Below, piece after piece: positions 46,634 to 56,231 of a stretch of 64,000 nt of DNA. A model generated the notes under the pieces. The model searched no databases, was not told where the DNA came from, and saw only the letters and a program-made list of their open reading frames with translations. Source of the stretch: Bacteroidota bacterium (GTDB lineage Bacteria > Bacteroidota > JABWAT01); contig JAIUNL010000016.1 in assembly GCA_020161835.1 (NCBI GenBank), positions 1-64,000 of the forward strand. Reading direction: 5' to 3'. The stretch's first letter is position 1. Every line of letters begins with the position of its first letter. Both the position numbers and the translations under genes were made by a program.

Positions 46634-48219
46634 AAAGGAATTTTTCGCCACTGCTCATCTTACTGGTGTCAGGCCTGTTAGGTTGTTCTGAGAAAAGCAG
46701 TCTATTGGAAGGTCTTTTGACAAATAATGCCCCTGATGCTCCTGAAGTTTATTCTCCTGCAAATGGTTCAACGGGGAAATCAACAACCATTGTTTTAAGC
46801 TGGACAGGTAATGATCCGGATGGGGATGTTCTGACCTATAATGTTTACTTTGGAACAAGTCCCGCAACAATTCAAATTGTCTCATCTGGTAAAAAAGAGG
46901 ATTATTTAGAAATTAGAAACCTTGCCCATAACACCACTTATTACTGGAAAATTATAGCAAAAGACAATAAGGGGGCTTCAACGGAAAGTCTGGTTTGGTC
47001 GTTTAAAACAGGTGACCTGCCCAATTTGGCACCTTCAGCACCTTCCAATCCGAATCCGGCCTCAAATCTGACCATCCTTCAGCCAACAGTTCTGGCCATA
47101 AGTTGGTCATGCGATGACCCGAATGGGGATCCATTAACCTATGATGTTTACTTCGGAACAAGCCCATCTCCGGATTTATTTTTTATTGTTTCGGTCAATC
47201 AGACTGAAAAAAGTTACACTCCTTCGGGTTTAACAACCAACACCACTTACTACTGGAAAATAGTTGCAAAAGACGATAAAGGGGCTAGCACAATAGGGCA
47301 GCTTTGGCAGTTTATTACGGTACCTCCACCAAATAACCCGCCATTAGCACCATTCAATCCATCTCCCGCCTCAAATCTTAGCACACTGCAAACCACAACG
47401 GTTTCATTAACCTGGTCTTGCAATGATCCCGATGGAGATGCATTAACCTATGATGTTTACTTTGGGACCAATTCATCACCAAATATAATGGTTTCCTCAA
47501 ATCAAACTGAAAAAAGTTACTCCCCTTCAGCGTTGACCAGAAATACCAACTATTATTGGAAAATTGTTGCCAAGGACGGCAAAGGTGGAATGACAATAGG
47601 TTCAGTCTGGAATTTTAAGACCAACCAAAGTTATGATTTCACTTTTGATGGTCACCTTTATAAAACCGTTGTGATTGGTAATCTGGTCTGGACGGTTGAA
47701 AATCTGCAGACCACCAAATATATTGACGAGACATTGATAGCCAAAATTACTGATAACTCAACCTGGAGCACTTCGACAGGTGGTGCATATTGTGTTTATG
47801 ATAACAATGAAACTAATGTAGCCACTTATGGTTATCTGTACAACTGGCATGCAGTTAATACTGGTAAACTTGCACCTGCAGGCTGGCGAGTACCAACAGA
47901 TGCAGACTGGACCAAACTTGAAACAGAAGTTGGAGGGTCTGCAAATGCTGGTACCAAACTAAAAGCAACTTCCGGTTGGAAAAACAACGGAAATGGAACT
48001 GATTTCTATGGGTTCAGCGCCCTTCCGGGTGGTGCACGCGAATTCGATGGAGTCTTCGGAATTCTGGGCGATTACGGAGTCTGGTGGAGTTCTACTCCTT
48101 TCGGTACGAATAGCGCCTGGTACCGGATGATTGGTTCCGGTTTCGTCAATGTGGTAAGGTTCGACTACAATAAGAGAAATGGGTTTTCTGTTCGCCTGGT
48201 CAGGGATGTTCAAGAATGA
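46630..48219 (+). CDS. Lipoprotein with three FN3-like repeats and a FISUMP domain
   Basis: The 529-residue protein has a lipobox LLGCSEKSS (Cys19). Three FN3-like repeats (starts NNAPDAPEVY, NLAPSAPSNP, NNPPLAPFNP) are followed by a C-terminal FISUMP domain (VVIGNLVWTVENLQTTKY). The hypervariable-looking end is DNA 48010-48215. Compared with the other FN3 lipoproteins it lacks the first FISUMP domain. Confidence 0.83.
   Translation: MKRNFSPLLILLVSGLLGCSEKSSLLEGLLTNNAPDAPEVYSPANGSTGKSTTIVLSWTGNDPDGDVLTYNVYFGTSPATIQIVSSGKKEDYLEIRNLAHNTTYYWKIIAKDNKGASTESLVWSFKTGDLPNLAPSAPSNPNPASNLTILQPTVLAISWSCDDPNGDPLTYDVYFGTSPSPDLFFIVSVNQTEKSYTPSGLTTNTTYYWKIVAKDDKGASTIGQLWQFITVPPPNNPPLAPFNPSPASNLSTLQTTTVSLTWSCNDPDGDALTYDVYFGTNSSPNIMVSSNQTEKSYSPSALTRNTNYYWKIVAKDGKGGMTIGSVWNFKTNQSYDFTFDGHLYKTVVIGNLVWTVENLQTTKYIDETLIAKITDNSTWSTSTGGAYCVYDNNETNVATYGYLYNWHAVNTGKLAPAGWRVPTDADWTKLETEVGGSANAGTKLKATSGWKNNGNGTDFYGFSALPGGAREFDGVFGILGDYGVWWSSTPFGTNSAWYRMIGSGFVNVVRFDYNKRNGFSVRLVRDVQE
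46723..47625 (+). repeat. Three tandem FN3-like coding repeats
   Basis: Three copies of the roughly 300-base unit found in the neighbouring lipoprotein genes. They are more diverged from one another than the units at 40479, which suggests an older array. Confidence 0.75.
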
Positions 48220-50048
48220 AAAAACTACTCCTTCTCCCAATCCTTTTCCTTCCATCCCTCCTCTTTTCCCAAGTCCTAAAGGAATTTGACCTTCAGGAAA
48301 TGAGTGAGCAGCAGATTCCCGTCTTTGTTGAACATCCAAATGAATCCGCATTGATTTTCTACACAGCCATAAATGGATTTACGGTTCAGTCTAACACGGG
48401 TGGGATTGTTAAAATCGAAAGTGAAGCGACCAAAGTAACCGTTTTTCTAAAACCTGAACGGCAAATCCTGACATTAAAAGCACCCGGGTTTATCGAGAAA
48501 AAGCACCTGATTGAATCCATTTCAGCCAAACAGACCAAATTTTTCCGTTTAAATGAACTTGAAAGTTCAAACACCATTGAAACGGGCTCTTACAAAATTC
48601 AGACCCAACCTGAAGGAGTATTATTGAAAATAGAAGGGATTTCTGACTTCAAAAAGTTTACTCCGTTCGAATTGTTGGATTACAGGGCCGGAAAATACCG
48701 GATTTTTCTAACCAAACCGGATTATTACCCCCTTGATACTTTAATTGAGATCCGGCCAGGAATGAAACAGAACGTACTATTTGAGCTTAGAAGCATGTAT
48801 GGTACACTTTCACTACGTACTGACCTGCCAGTAAAAGTAAAAGTTGGTGGCCAGATCCTGGATGCTGGACCTGAACAAAGTAGTTTGCGGCTCAGGGATG
48901 GGAATTATGAGTTATCCGTGACTGATTCACGTTTTGATCCGTATCGTGAAAAGGTTCTTGTAGAGTCGGGTAAAACCAAAATTCTGGATTTACAACTGAT
49001 TAAACGATCTGGGTTTTTACAGATCATGCATGAAGATGGATTTGACGTTTTAGTAAACGGGGAAACCCGGATTAAAAAACCGGGAACCCAGCTGCTCGAA
49101 TTTTTTGAAGGAAATTACGAGATTGCAGTTAAAAGGCCAGGATTTCGGCCGGCCAATTTTCCCTTTTCAATTAAAAAAGGGGACATTATTAACTGGGAAC
49201 CCATTTTTAAACCGGTTACTGTTTTGATGAAACTTAATACAGATCCTGCAGGTGCTTTGGTAACCATTTACAGAAAGGGAGAAGAAGAAACGATTGGTTT
49301 TTCACCGTTTGAGGAGGCAATTTCTGTTGGTGAAATCGAAATTCTTCTCAAGAAAGAAGGATTTAATGATTACAGGTTTATTGTAAATCTTGAGGAGGAG
49401 AAACCTTATTCTAAAACAATTAATTTGGCGAATCCCCTGAAAGATGAATTTAAGGTGATCAACGGAATCCGTCATGGCACTTTAGACTACAATGGGTACA
49501 CCTACAAAACGGTTATTATTGGCAAGCAGGAATGGCTGGCTGAAAATCTAAGAACGACTCGTTATAATGACGGAACCTCAATTTTGAATATTGAAACAAG
49601 CAGTAATTGGTCAACGACTTCGAATGGCGCTTATTGTTCTTACAACCAGGATCAGAGAAATGCAGAAAAGTATGGGTATTTGTACAATTGGCATGCAGTA
49701 AATTCAGGAAAATTAGCTCCAATGGGTTGGCGGGTTCCAAGTGATGAAGATTGGACTATTCTTGAAAATGCTGTCGGTGGAAGTGGAAGGAAGTTAAAGG
49801 CAAAATCAGGATGGAGCATATTAAGTAATGACGAATTCGGTTTTGGTGCTCTTCCCGGTGGCAACCGTGATAATGAATTTGGTTCCTTTGGAAATCTTGG
49901 GATAATTGGTGATTGGTGGAGTTCAACTTCCACCAATAATATCTTTGCCATTGACAGAAGTCTGAGCAGAAATAACGACAGTGTTGGAAGATTCAATAAT
50001 AAACTAAACAACGGCTTCTCCGTCCGTCTTCTTAGAGATGTTCAGTGA
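48216..50048 (+). CDS. Secreted PEGA-FISUMP protein
   Basis: The 610-residue protein has the signal peptide, the EMSEQQIPVFVEHPNESA domain, PEGA-like modules and a FISUMP domain from VIIGKQEWLAENLRTTRYND. The variable end (DNA 49839-50044) starts GFGALPGGNRDNEFG and is rich in Asn (RNNDSVGRFNNKLNNG). That composition is what an AAC/AAT-rich template would give. It overlaps the genes on both sides. Confidence 0.84.
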   Translation: MKKLLLLPILFLPSLLFSQVLKEFDLQEMSEQQIPVFVEHPNESALIFYTAINGFTVQSNTGGIVKIESEATKVTVFLKPERQILTLKAPGFIEKKHLIESISAKQTKFFRLNELESSNTIETGSYKIQTQPEGVLLKIEGISDFKKFTPFELLDYRAGKYRIFLTKPDYYPLDTLIEIRPGMKQNVLFELRSMYGTLSLRTDLPVKVKVGGQILDAGPEQSSLRLRDGNYELSVTDSRFDPYREKVLVESGKTKILDLQLIKRSGFLQIMHEDGFDVLVNGETRIKKPGTQLLEFFEGNYEIAVKRPGFRPANFPFSIKKGDIINWEPIFKPVTVLMKLNTDPAGALVTIYRKGEEETIGFSPFEEAISVGEIEILLKKEGFNDYRFIVNLEEEKPYSKTINLANPLKDEFKVINGIRHGTLDYNGYTYKTVIIGKQEWLAENLRTTRYNDGTSILNIETSSNWSTTSNGAYCSYNQDQRNAEKYGYLYNWHAVNSGKLAPMGWRVPSDEDWTILENAVGGSGRKLKAKSGWSILSNDEFGFGALPGGNRDNEFGSFGNLGIIGDWWSSTSTNNIFAIDRSLSRNNDSVGRFNNKLNNGFSVRLLRDVQ

Positions 50049-51823
50049 TGAAAAAACTACTATTCCTTTCTCTCCTTCTTCTCCCAGCCCTCCTCTTTTC
50101 CCAGACTCTCCGGGAATTTGATCTGCAGGAAATGAGTGAACAGCAGATTCCCGTTTTTGTTGATCATCCCAATGAAGCCGCTTTAGTCATTTATACCGCA
50201 ATCAACGGATTCACGATTGAGTCGAACACAGCCGGAATTGTTAAAATTGAAAGTGAAGCTACCAAGGTCACCGTTTTCCTAAAACCCGAAAGGCAGATTC
50301 TGACTTTAAAAGCCCCAGGTTTTATTGAGAAAAAACTGTCAATGGAAAATCTCTCCGCGAAACAGACCAAATTTTACCGGTTGAACGGTAGTGAGGATGT
50401 TTATCAGCCTGAAAACGGCTATGCGAAAATCAATACAGACCCGGCCGGATGTCAGTTACTCATTACCGGTATACCGGGATTTAAGGAAAAAACTCCATTT
50501 GAATTGAGTGGTTTTGAAGCCAAAAAATACCGAATAACTCTGACTAAGCCCGAATATTTTCCTCTGGATACCCTTATTGAGATCAAAGCCGGACTCAGGC
50601 AGAATCTCATGTTCCGGCTCAAATCAAAATTTGCAACTCTATCCCTCAAGACACCTGAGCAGGTTACCGTTAAAATAAGCGGAAATGGCGAACTGATTGT
50701 TGGTCCTGTTTACGTGCCCAAAAAACTTCCGATCGGAACCTATACGATTGAAGTCAGTGACCCCAGATTTGAACCATTCACGAAAGAAATCAAACTTGAA
50801 TCAGGGGCAACCGAAATAATTGATTTGCCACTTGTCAAAAAAACCGGATTTCTTCAAATCAATCATCAAGATCAGTTTACAATAAAGGTGAACGGAGAAA
50901 GTTACATAAAAAATTCTGATCCGTTCTTGATTGAGTTTTTGGAGGGAAGTTATATTTCGACTGTAAAACGTTCAGGATATAAACCGGTTACTTTTAATTT
51001 TGACATCAAAAAAGGGGGAGTCATATCCTGGGCACCTGACTTTTTACCTGAGATGGCAACGGTGAAAATAAATTCGAATCCGGAAGGTGCTGAAGTAACT
51101 TTGGTAAGAGGGGGTAAGGAAAAATTTCTTGGCTTTACTCCGGTTCAGGAACAAATTCAGATTGGCGCTTTTCAGTTACTCATAAAAAAAGAAGGTTTTC
51201 TTGATCAAAACGTGACCGGCGTTTTGAAGGATGGAGAACTTATTGATAGAACCATCCGGCTGGTTCCTGTTGAACAGGTTGAAGAGAAAAGTAATATTCT
51301 GGCAGAATCTGGTGAACCTTTATCCCAGCCTCGCCATCTGTTTTATGGGGCCTGGATCAATACCTGGTTTGCAACTCCTGAATTCATAGCACTTGAAGAG
51401 GAAGGTACAATAAGCCGTTCGCCACTTGGCTTTGGGCTGGGTTACCGGCAGTATTTAGGAGTAACTGAATCATGGATTTTCGATGCCCAGGTTTTCTTTA
51501 GTCAGTCGGTGAAAACAACCTTTAATTCCCCTACTGATCAGCTTTATCTAGGCGGACTTTCCCTGGGGTTTGGATGGAATCCGTTTACATTCGGCTACCT
51601 CAAACCAACTCTACTGGCTGGTTATAGTTTGGTGAACTTTGGACAAAATGCCTTTGCTTTCCCAACGGGAGAATACCTGATCACTCATCAGGGGTTTGTG
51701 GGGCTGGGTTTTGATCTGATGTTTGAACACATTGTACTGGGTACAGAGTTTAGAAGGTCTGTTTTTGCATCCGGCGGAAGAAATACCAACCAGATTCAGT
51801 TTCGGGCGGGGTACGGATTATGA
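50048..51823 (+). CDS. PEGA-repeat protein with C-terminal outer-membrane barrel
   Basis: The 591-residue protein starts MKKLLFLSLLLLPALLFSQ. It overlaps the preceding stop by one base (TGATG). PEGA-like modules include DPAGCQLLITG and NPEGAEVTLVRGG. The barrel-like end begins HLFYGAWINTWFATPEF and closes NQIQFRAGYGL, clearly homologous to those at 37966 and 44882. It overlaps the following lipoprotein gene by four bases. Confidence 0.8.
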   Translation: MKKLLFLSLLLLPALLFSQTLREFDLQEMSEQQIPVFVDHPNEAALVIYTAINGFTIESNTAGIVKIESEATKVTVFLKPERQILTLKAPGFIEKKLSMENLSAKQTKFYRLNGSEDVYQPENGYAKINTDPAGCQLLITGIPGFKEKTPFELSGFEAKKYRITLTKPEYFPLDTLIEIKAGLRQNLMFRLKSKFATLSLKTPEQVTVKISGNGELIVGPVYVPKKLPIGTYTIEVSDPRFEPFTKEIKLESGATEIIDLPLVKKTGFLQINHQDQFTIKVNGESYIKNSDPFLIEFLEGSYISTVKRSGYKPVTFNFDIKKGGVISWAPDFLPEMATVKINSNPEGAEVTLVRGGKEKFLGFTPVQEQIQIGAFQLLIKKEGFLDQNVTGVLKDGELIDRTIRLVPVEQVEEKSNILAESGEPLSQPRHLFYGAWINTWFATPEFIALEEEGTISRSPLGFGLGYRQYLGVTESWIFDAQVFFSQSVKTTFNSPTDQLYLGGLSLGFGWNPFTFGYLKPTLLAGYSLVNFGQNAFAFPTGEYLITHQGFVGLGFDLMFEHIVLGTEFRRSVFASGGRNTNQIQFRAGYGL

Positions 51824-54800
51824 AAAAAAGTCATATTTTTTATCTGCTAGCTTTTGTTCTGCTTCTGCTTACTTGCAAGGATGAAAACAATCTGATCGAA
51901 AGTCAGGTTTTTTCTGAATCTCCTGTTGTAAAAGAAACGAAAACCGCAAAAAGTATCACCCGGATTTCTGCTGTCTCGGGCGGAACTATTTCCACTACGA
52001 AGGGAAAGACGCTGATTTCCCGGGGTGTTTGCTGGGGAGTTACGGCAGCTCCCACTTTCGAACAAAATCATACTTCTGACGGAAAAGAACGGGGTGATTT
52101 TACAAGTTCGATAACCGGCCTTAACCCAAAAACTCTTTACCATGTTAGGGCCTATGCCCAAACTTCAGATGAACTTGTTTACGGACCGGAACTGACTTTT
52201 GAAACCCTGCCAAATAACACACCTGCACCACCGACGGTACCATCTCCGGCTTCAGGAGCAACAGGAATTACGGCATCCCCTAACTTAGGCTGGACGGCAT
52301 CTGATCCTGATGGAGATCCCTTGACGTATACAGTTTATTTTGGTACAAACAGCACGCCATCAACTATAATTGCAACGAACCAAAGTCCGAATTCAATTTC
52401 CCGTAGCAATCTGGCGGGCAACACCAGGTACTATTGGAAGATCAATGCAAAAGACACATTTGGTGCATCTTCAACCAGCCCAATCTGGTCTTTTACCACT
52501 GGAACGGTTAACAATCCGCCAACAACACCATCAAATCCGTCTCCAGCTTCAAATTTAACTTCGCTACAACCTACAAACGTTCAGCTAAACTGGACTAGCA
52601 CTGATCCTGATGGAGATCTTCTGACCTATGATGTTTATTTTGGATTAAACTCAAATCCATCTGCTATTGTTTCTGCTAATCAAACCACACAAAACTTTTC
52701 ACCTTCAGGTTTGACAGCCAACACTATTTATTATTGGAAAATTGTTGCTAAAGACAGCAAAGGCGGAACAACAACAGGACTAATCTGGCAGTTTAAAACT
52801 GAATTACCGGCAAATAATCCTCCAGTGACACCATCAAATCCGTCTCCAGCTTCAAATTTAACCACCTTGCAACCAACAAACGTTCAAATAAACTGGTCAT
52901 GCAGTGATCCGGATGGGGATGCCTTGACTTATGATGTATATTTTGGAACTAACTCAAGTCCGACTACTATTGTTTCTGCAAATCAAACCACACAAAACTT
53001 TTCACCTTCCGATTTGACAGTCAACACCATTTATTATTGGAAAATCGTAGCCAAAGACAGCAAAGGCGGAACAACAACAGGACCAATCTGGCAGTTTCAA
53101 ACTGGATTACCACCAAACAAACCTCCGGTGGCACCATCAAATCCGTCACCGGCTTCAAATTTTTTAATCTTGCAAAAGTTAACGGTTACATTAACCTGGT
53201 CCTGTAGTGATCCGGATGGAGATGCCCTGACTTACGATGTTTATTTCGGAACGAGCTCAACACCTTCAGTAATAGTTTCTGCTAATCAGACTGCAAGTAA
53301 CTATACTTGTTCTGGTTTGACAAATAATACTGTATATTATTGGAAAATTATTGCAAAGGACAGTAGGGGTGCAATAACAGATGGTTCAGCGTGGCAGTTC
53401 AAAACTGAATTATTTAACAACCCACCTGACGCACCGTCAAGTCCTTCACCAGCTACCGGCACAACTGATGTTACAACTTCAACTTCCCTTTCATGGGTGT
53501 GCAGTGACCCTGATGGCAATGTTTTAACGTATAATGTTTTGCTTGGTACCAATTCATATCCAACAACAATAGTTTCTGAAAATCAAACATCTCAAAACTA
53601 TACACCGTCTGGATTGAACTACAACACAACTTACTTCTGGAAAATTGTTGCAAAAGACAGTAAGAATGCAATTAAAGAAAGTGCAATTTGGAGTTTTACA
53701 ACAATACCTGAACCAAATCACCCACCAGGAATACCTACAGGCCCACTTCCTATAAATGGGTCAATAAATCGACCCTTAGCCCTTGATATAAGCTGGTCAT
53801 GCAGCGATCCGGATGGGGATGCCCTGACTTATGATGTTTATTTCGGAACCAGTTCAGAACCTTCTGTTATCGTTTCAGCAAATCAGACTGCCCAAAATTA
53901 TACTCCTTTGGGTTTAACAACCAACACAACTTACTATTGGAAAATTATTGCAAAAGATGGCAAAAATGCCCCGACAGAAGGTCCCGTCTGGCAGTTTATG
54001 ACTTTAGTGGCTCTAAATAATCCGCCTTTGGTACCATCAAGTCCAACTCCATTTTCTAATCTGACCACACTTCAACCGACAAGTGTTCGGTTAAGTTGGG
54101 AGTGTAGTGATCCGGATGGAGATGCTCTGACGTATGATGTTTATTTTGGAACAAATTCAACGGCACCTATTCTTGTTTCGGCAAATCAAACGGCTCAAGA
54201 TTTTACGCCCATCGGTTTAACAACAAACACCATTTACTTTTGGAAAATAGTTGCCAAAGACAGCAGGGGAGGAATTACAACCGGATCTGTATGGCAGTTT
54301 AAAACTGAATTACCACCAAACAATCCTCCATTGATGCCGTCAAATCCATCGCCGGCTTCAAATCTGACAACCCTGCAACCCACAACGGTTTCATTAAGCT
54401 GGTCATGCAGTGATCAGGATGGAGATGCCCTGACTTATGATGTTTACTTCGGAACAAGCTCAAGTCCAACTTCTATTGTTTCTGAAAACCAAACTGCAAA
54501 AAGCTTTGAACATTCTGGATTAACATATAACACAACCTATTATTGGAAAATTGTTGCTAAAGACAGCAGGGGAGGAAGTACAACTGGACCGATCTGGCAG
54601 TTTAAAACTGAATTACCACCAAACAATCCTCCGGTGGCACCATCAAATCCAATTCCGGCATCAGATCTGACAACACTTCAGCCCACAACTGTTTCTTTGA
54701 GCTGGTCATGCAGTGATCCGGAGGGAGATGCCCTGACTTACGATGTTTATTTCGGAACGAGTCCAACTCCGTCGGTTATTGTTTCAACCAATCAAACTTC

Positions 54801-55506
54801 AAGTAATTTTGCAACTTCAGATTTGACACTAAACACTACCTACTTTTGGAAAATAGTTGCCAATGACGGCAGAAATGCCCCGACAGAAGGACCGGTTTGG
54901 CAGTTTAAAACAATTCTCAATTATGATTTCACTTTTGATGGTCACCTTTACAAAACAGTTGTAATTGGCTCTCAGGTCTGGACGGTGGAAAATTTGCGGA
55001 CAACCAAGTTCAATGATGGAACGGCAATACCCTATATTACAGGTAACTCCTGGGATTGGGTTCATTCGACAAATGGTGCATTTTGTGAGTATGATTTTGA
55101 TGGGGGGAATGGGAATTCCTATGGATATCTGTATAATTGGTATGCGGTTAATACCGGGAAACTAGCTCCCTTATCAGAAAGTTGGAGGGTGCCAAGCGAT
55201 GAAGATTGGACCAAATTAACTGAATATGTTGGTGGAAGTTCTATTGCTGGAAACAAGTTAAAGGCAAAAAGCGGTTGGGATTTAGATACAGGTACAGATG
55301 ACTATGGCTTTCGTGCCCTTCCGGGTGGCTACCGTGACTACAACTTCGGACTTTTTCATGAAATTGGTAACACAGGCGCATATTGGAGTTCTTCTGGAAG
55401 TAACAGTGCGTGGTGCCGCTACTTTTATTCTGGTTCACCCAATGTAAGCAGACAAATGTACCCAAGTAGTGGCGGCTTTTCCGTTCGTCTTGTCAGGGAT
55501 TTATGA
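51820..55506 (+). CDS. Lipoprotein with nine FN3-like repeats and a FISUMP domain
   Basis: The 1,228-residue protein has a lipobox LLLLTCKDE. Residues about 40-128 form a different beta domain with ISRGVCWGVT and YHVRAYAQTS, common in Bacteroidota surface proteins. Nine FN3-like repeats of about 100 residues follow (DNA 52213-54912), then a FISUMP domain (VVIGSQVWTVENLRTTKFND) whose end (DNA 55306-55503) reads GYRDYNFGLFHEIGN and AYWSSSGS, with a change from WWSS. It is the last gene of the operon; a hairpin follows at 55531. Confidence 0.85.
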   Translation: MKKSHIFYLLAFVLLLLTCKDENNLIESQVFSESPVVKETKTAKSITRISAVSGGTISTTKGKTLISRGVCWGVTAAPTFEQNHTSDGKERGDFTSSITGLNPKTLYHVRAYAQTSDELVYGPELTFETLPNNTPAPPTVPSPASGATGITASPNLGWTASDPDGDPLTYTVYFGTNSTPSTIIATNQSPNSISRSNLAGNTRYYWKINAKDTFGASSTSPIWSFTTGTVNNPPTTPSNPSPASNLTSLQPTNVQLNWTSTDPDGDLLTYDVYFGLNSNPSAIVSANQTTQNFSPSGLTANTIYYWKIVAKDSKGGTTTGLIWQFKTELPANNPPVTPSNPSPASNLTTLQPTNVQINWSCSDPDGDALTYDVYFGTNSSPTTIVSANQTTQNFSPSDLTVNTIYYWKIVAKDSKGGTTTGPIWQFQTGLPPNKPPVAPSNPSPASNFLILQKLTVTLTWSCSDPDGDALTYDVYFGTSSTPSVIVSANQTASNYTCSGLTNNTVYYWKIIAKDSRGAITDGSAWQFKTELFNNPPDAPSSPSPATGTTDVTTSTSLSWVCSDPDGNVLTYNVLLGTNSYPTTIVSENQTSQNYTPSGLNYNTTYFWKIVAKDSKNAIKESAIWSFTTIPEPNHPPGIPTGPLPINGSINRPLALDISWSCSDPDGDALTYDVYFGTSSEPSVIVSANQTAQNYTPLGLTTNTTYYWKIIAKDGKNAPTEGPVWQFMTLVALNNPPLVPSSPTPFSNLTTLQPTSVRLSWECSDPDGDALTYDVYFGTNSTAPILVSANQTAQDFTPIGLTTNTIYFWKIVAKDSRGGITTGSVWQFKTELPPNNPPLMPSNPSPASNLTTLQPTTVSLSWSCSDQDGDALTYDVYFGTSSSPTSIVSENQTAKSFEHSGLTYNTTYYWKIVAKDSRGGSTTGPIWQFKTELPPNNPPVAPSNPIPASDLTTLQPTTVSLSWSCSDPEGDALTYDVYFGTSPTPSVIVSTNQTSSNFATSDLTLNTTYFWKIVANDGRNAPTEGPVWQFKTILNYDFTFDGHLYKTVVIGSQVWTVENLRTTKFNDGTAIPYITGNSWDWVHSTNGAFCEYDFDGGNGNSYGYLYNWYAVNTGKLAPLSESWRVPSDEDWTKLTEYVGGSSIAGNKLKAKSGWDLDTGTDDYGFRALPGGYRDYNFGLFHEIGNTGAYWSSSGSNSAWCRYFYSGSPNVSRQMYPSSGGFSVRLVRDL
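52213..54912 (+). repeat. Nine tandem FN3-like coding repeats
   Basis: Nine roughly 300-base units of the same family as those at 40479 and 46723. Identity is uneven: several units share long exact blocks (GATCCGGATGGGGATGCC), while units 5 and 6 are more diverged. Confidence 0.83.
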
Positions 55507-55530
55507 TCCAAAAAGTTCGCTTAAAAAGGT

Positions 55531-55565
55531 ACACTCAGAATTGATTGATGGTCAATCCTGAGTGT
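55531..55565. terminator. Hairpin between convergent genes
   Basis: ACACTCAG (55531-55538) pairs with CTGAGTGT (55558-55565), and the inner part ATTGA/TCAAT extends the stem. It lies 25 bases after the operon end and overlaps the end of the minus-strand gene at 55552. It probably acts as a terminator in both directions. Confidence 0.55.
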
Positions 55566-55758
55566 AAGTTGTGAACTCAGACGTATTTTTTAAATTCCTG
55601 TAGAATTTCACTTCCTCTTCTTGCTGAGCTTGCCTGAATATCATCCGCTTCTTTTTCTTAGGGGAATAATGAAAAAGGAAGTATAAAGCCCACAAACCTA
55701 TTCCAAGACCATAGATTAAAGCTAAGACTGCCCAAAGTCCAATATGAACCGGAAACAT
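55552..55758 (-). CDS. Small single-span membrane protein
   Basis: A 68-residue frame with one strong membrane span (about residues 7-29, IGLWAVLALIYGLGIGLWAL) followed by the basic KKKKR stop-transfer sequence and a charged tail. No family recognised. It converges on the large surface-protein operon. Short length makes the call uncertain, but the topology is coherent. Confidence 0.5.
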   Translation of the reverse strand: MFPVHIGLWAVLALIYGLGIGLWALYFLFHYSPKKKKRMIFRQAQQEEEVKFYRNLKNTSEFTTYTQD

Positions 55759-56231
55759 TTTTGGATAGTTCGGGATGGGTAAGTTATTAAACTCACTTTC
55801 AAGTTTCTTTACCTCGCTTATATTTTGGGGATCAAGTCTCTGTAAAATGACAACTTTACAGTTCGTTCTGTGTTGGTAGCCTGGTAAATTGAAACACCAC
55901 GTCTTTCCAGTTAATAATCGACGGTCTTGATCTCTTGTGTCCCCAACAGATTCCAGTGGAACAATTCCGTAAAATTAATCCGAAACTGCTCATATTTCGG
56001 ATTATCCTGAATGGAAAGGCTATCCCTTCTACCTATCTAACATCCTGCTCTAACATGAAATTATTTAAAAACAAGCTCCGACAACATTAAGACTGGCGAC
56101 ATAGAATGGCATGTTATTTACTGTTATTGTCGTTTTTTAATTTTATGCTAAAAAATAAATAATTAAAGTTTGCAAAAACAAACTCAACCGCTATCTTTAA
56201 TTGAGAAAAACAAACGTATCGGGCTTAATAA
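55759..56231. other. Intergenic, carries the promoter of the last operon
   Basis: About 470 bases without a gene. The last 60 bases hold the promoter called separately at 56169. Nothing else stands out. Confidence 0.45.
56169..56199 (+). promoter_or_regulatory. Bacteroidota-type promoter
   Basis: TTTG (56169-56172) and TATCTTTA (56192-56199) are separated by 19 bases, in the range for the Bacteroidota TTTG / TAnnTTTG promoter, with only the last base off consensus. The ATG at 56232 follows about 33 bases later. It would drive the tubulin-like operon. Confidence 0.6.
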
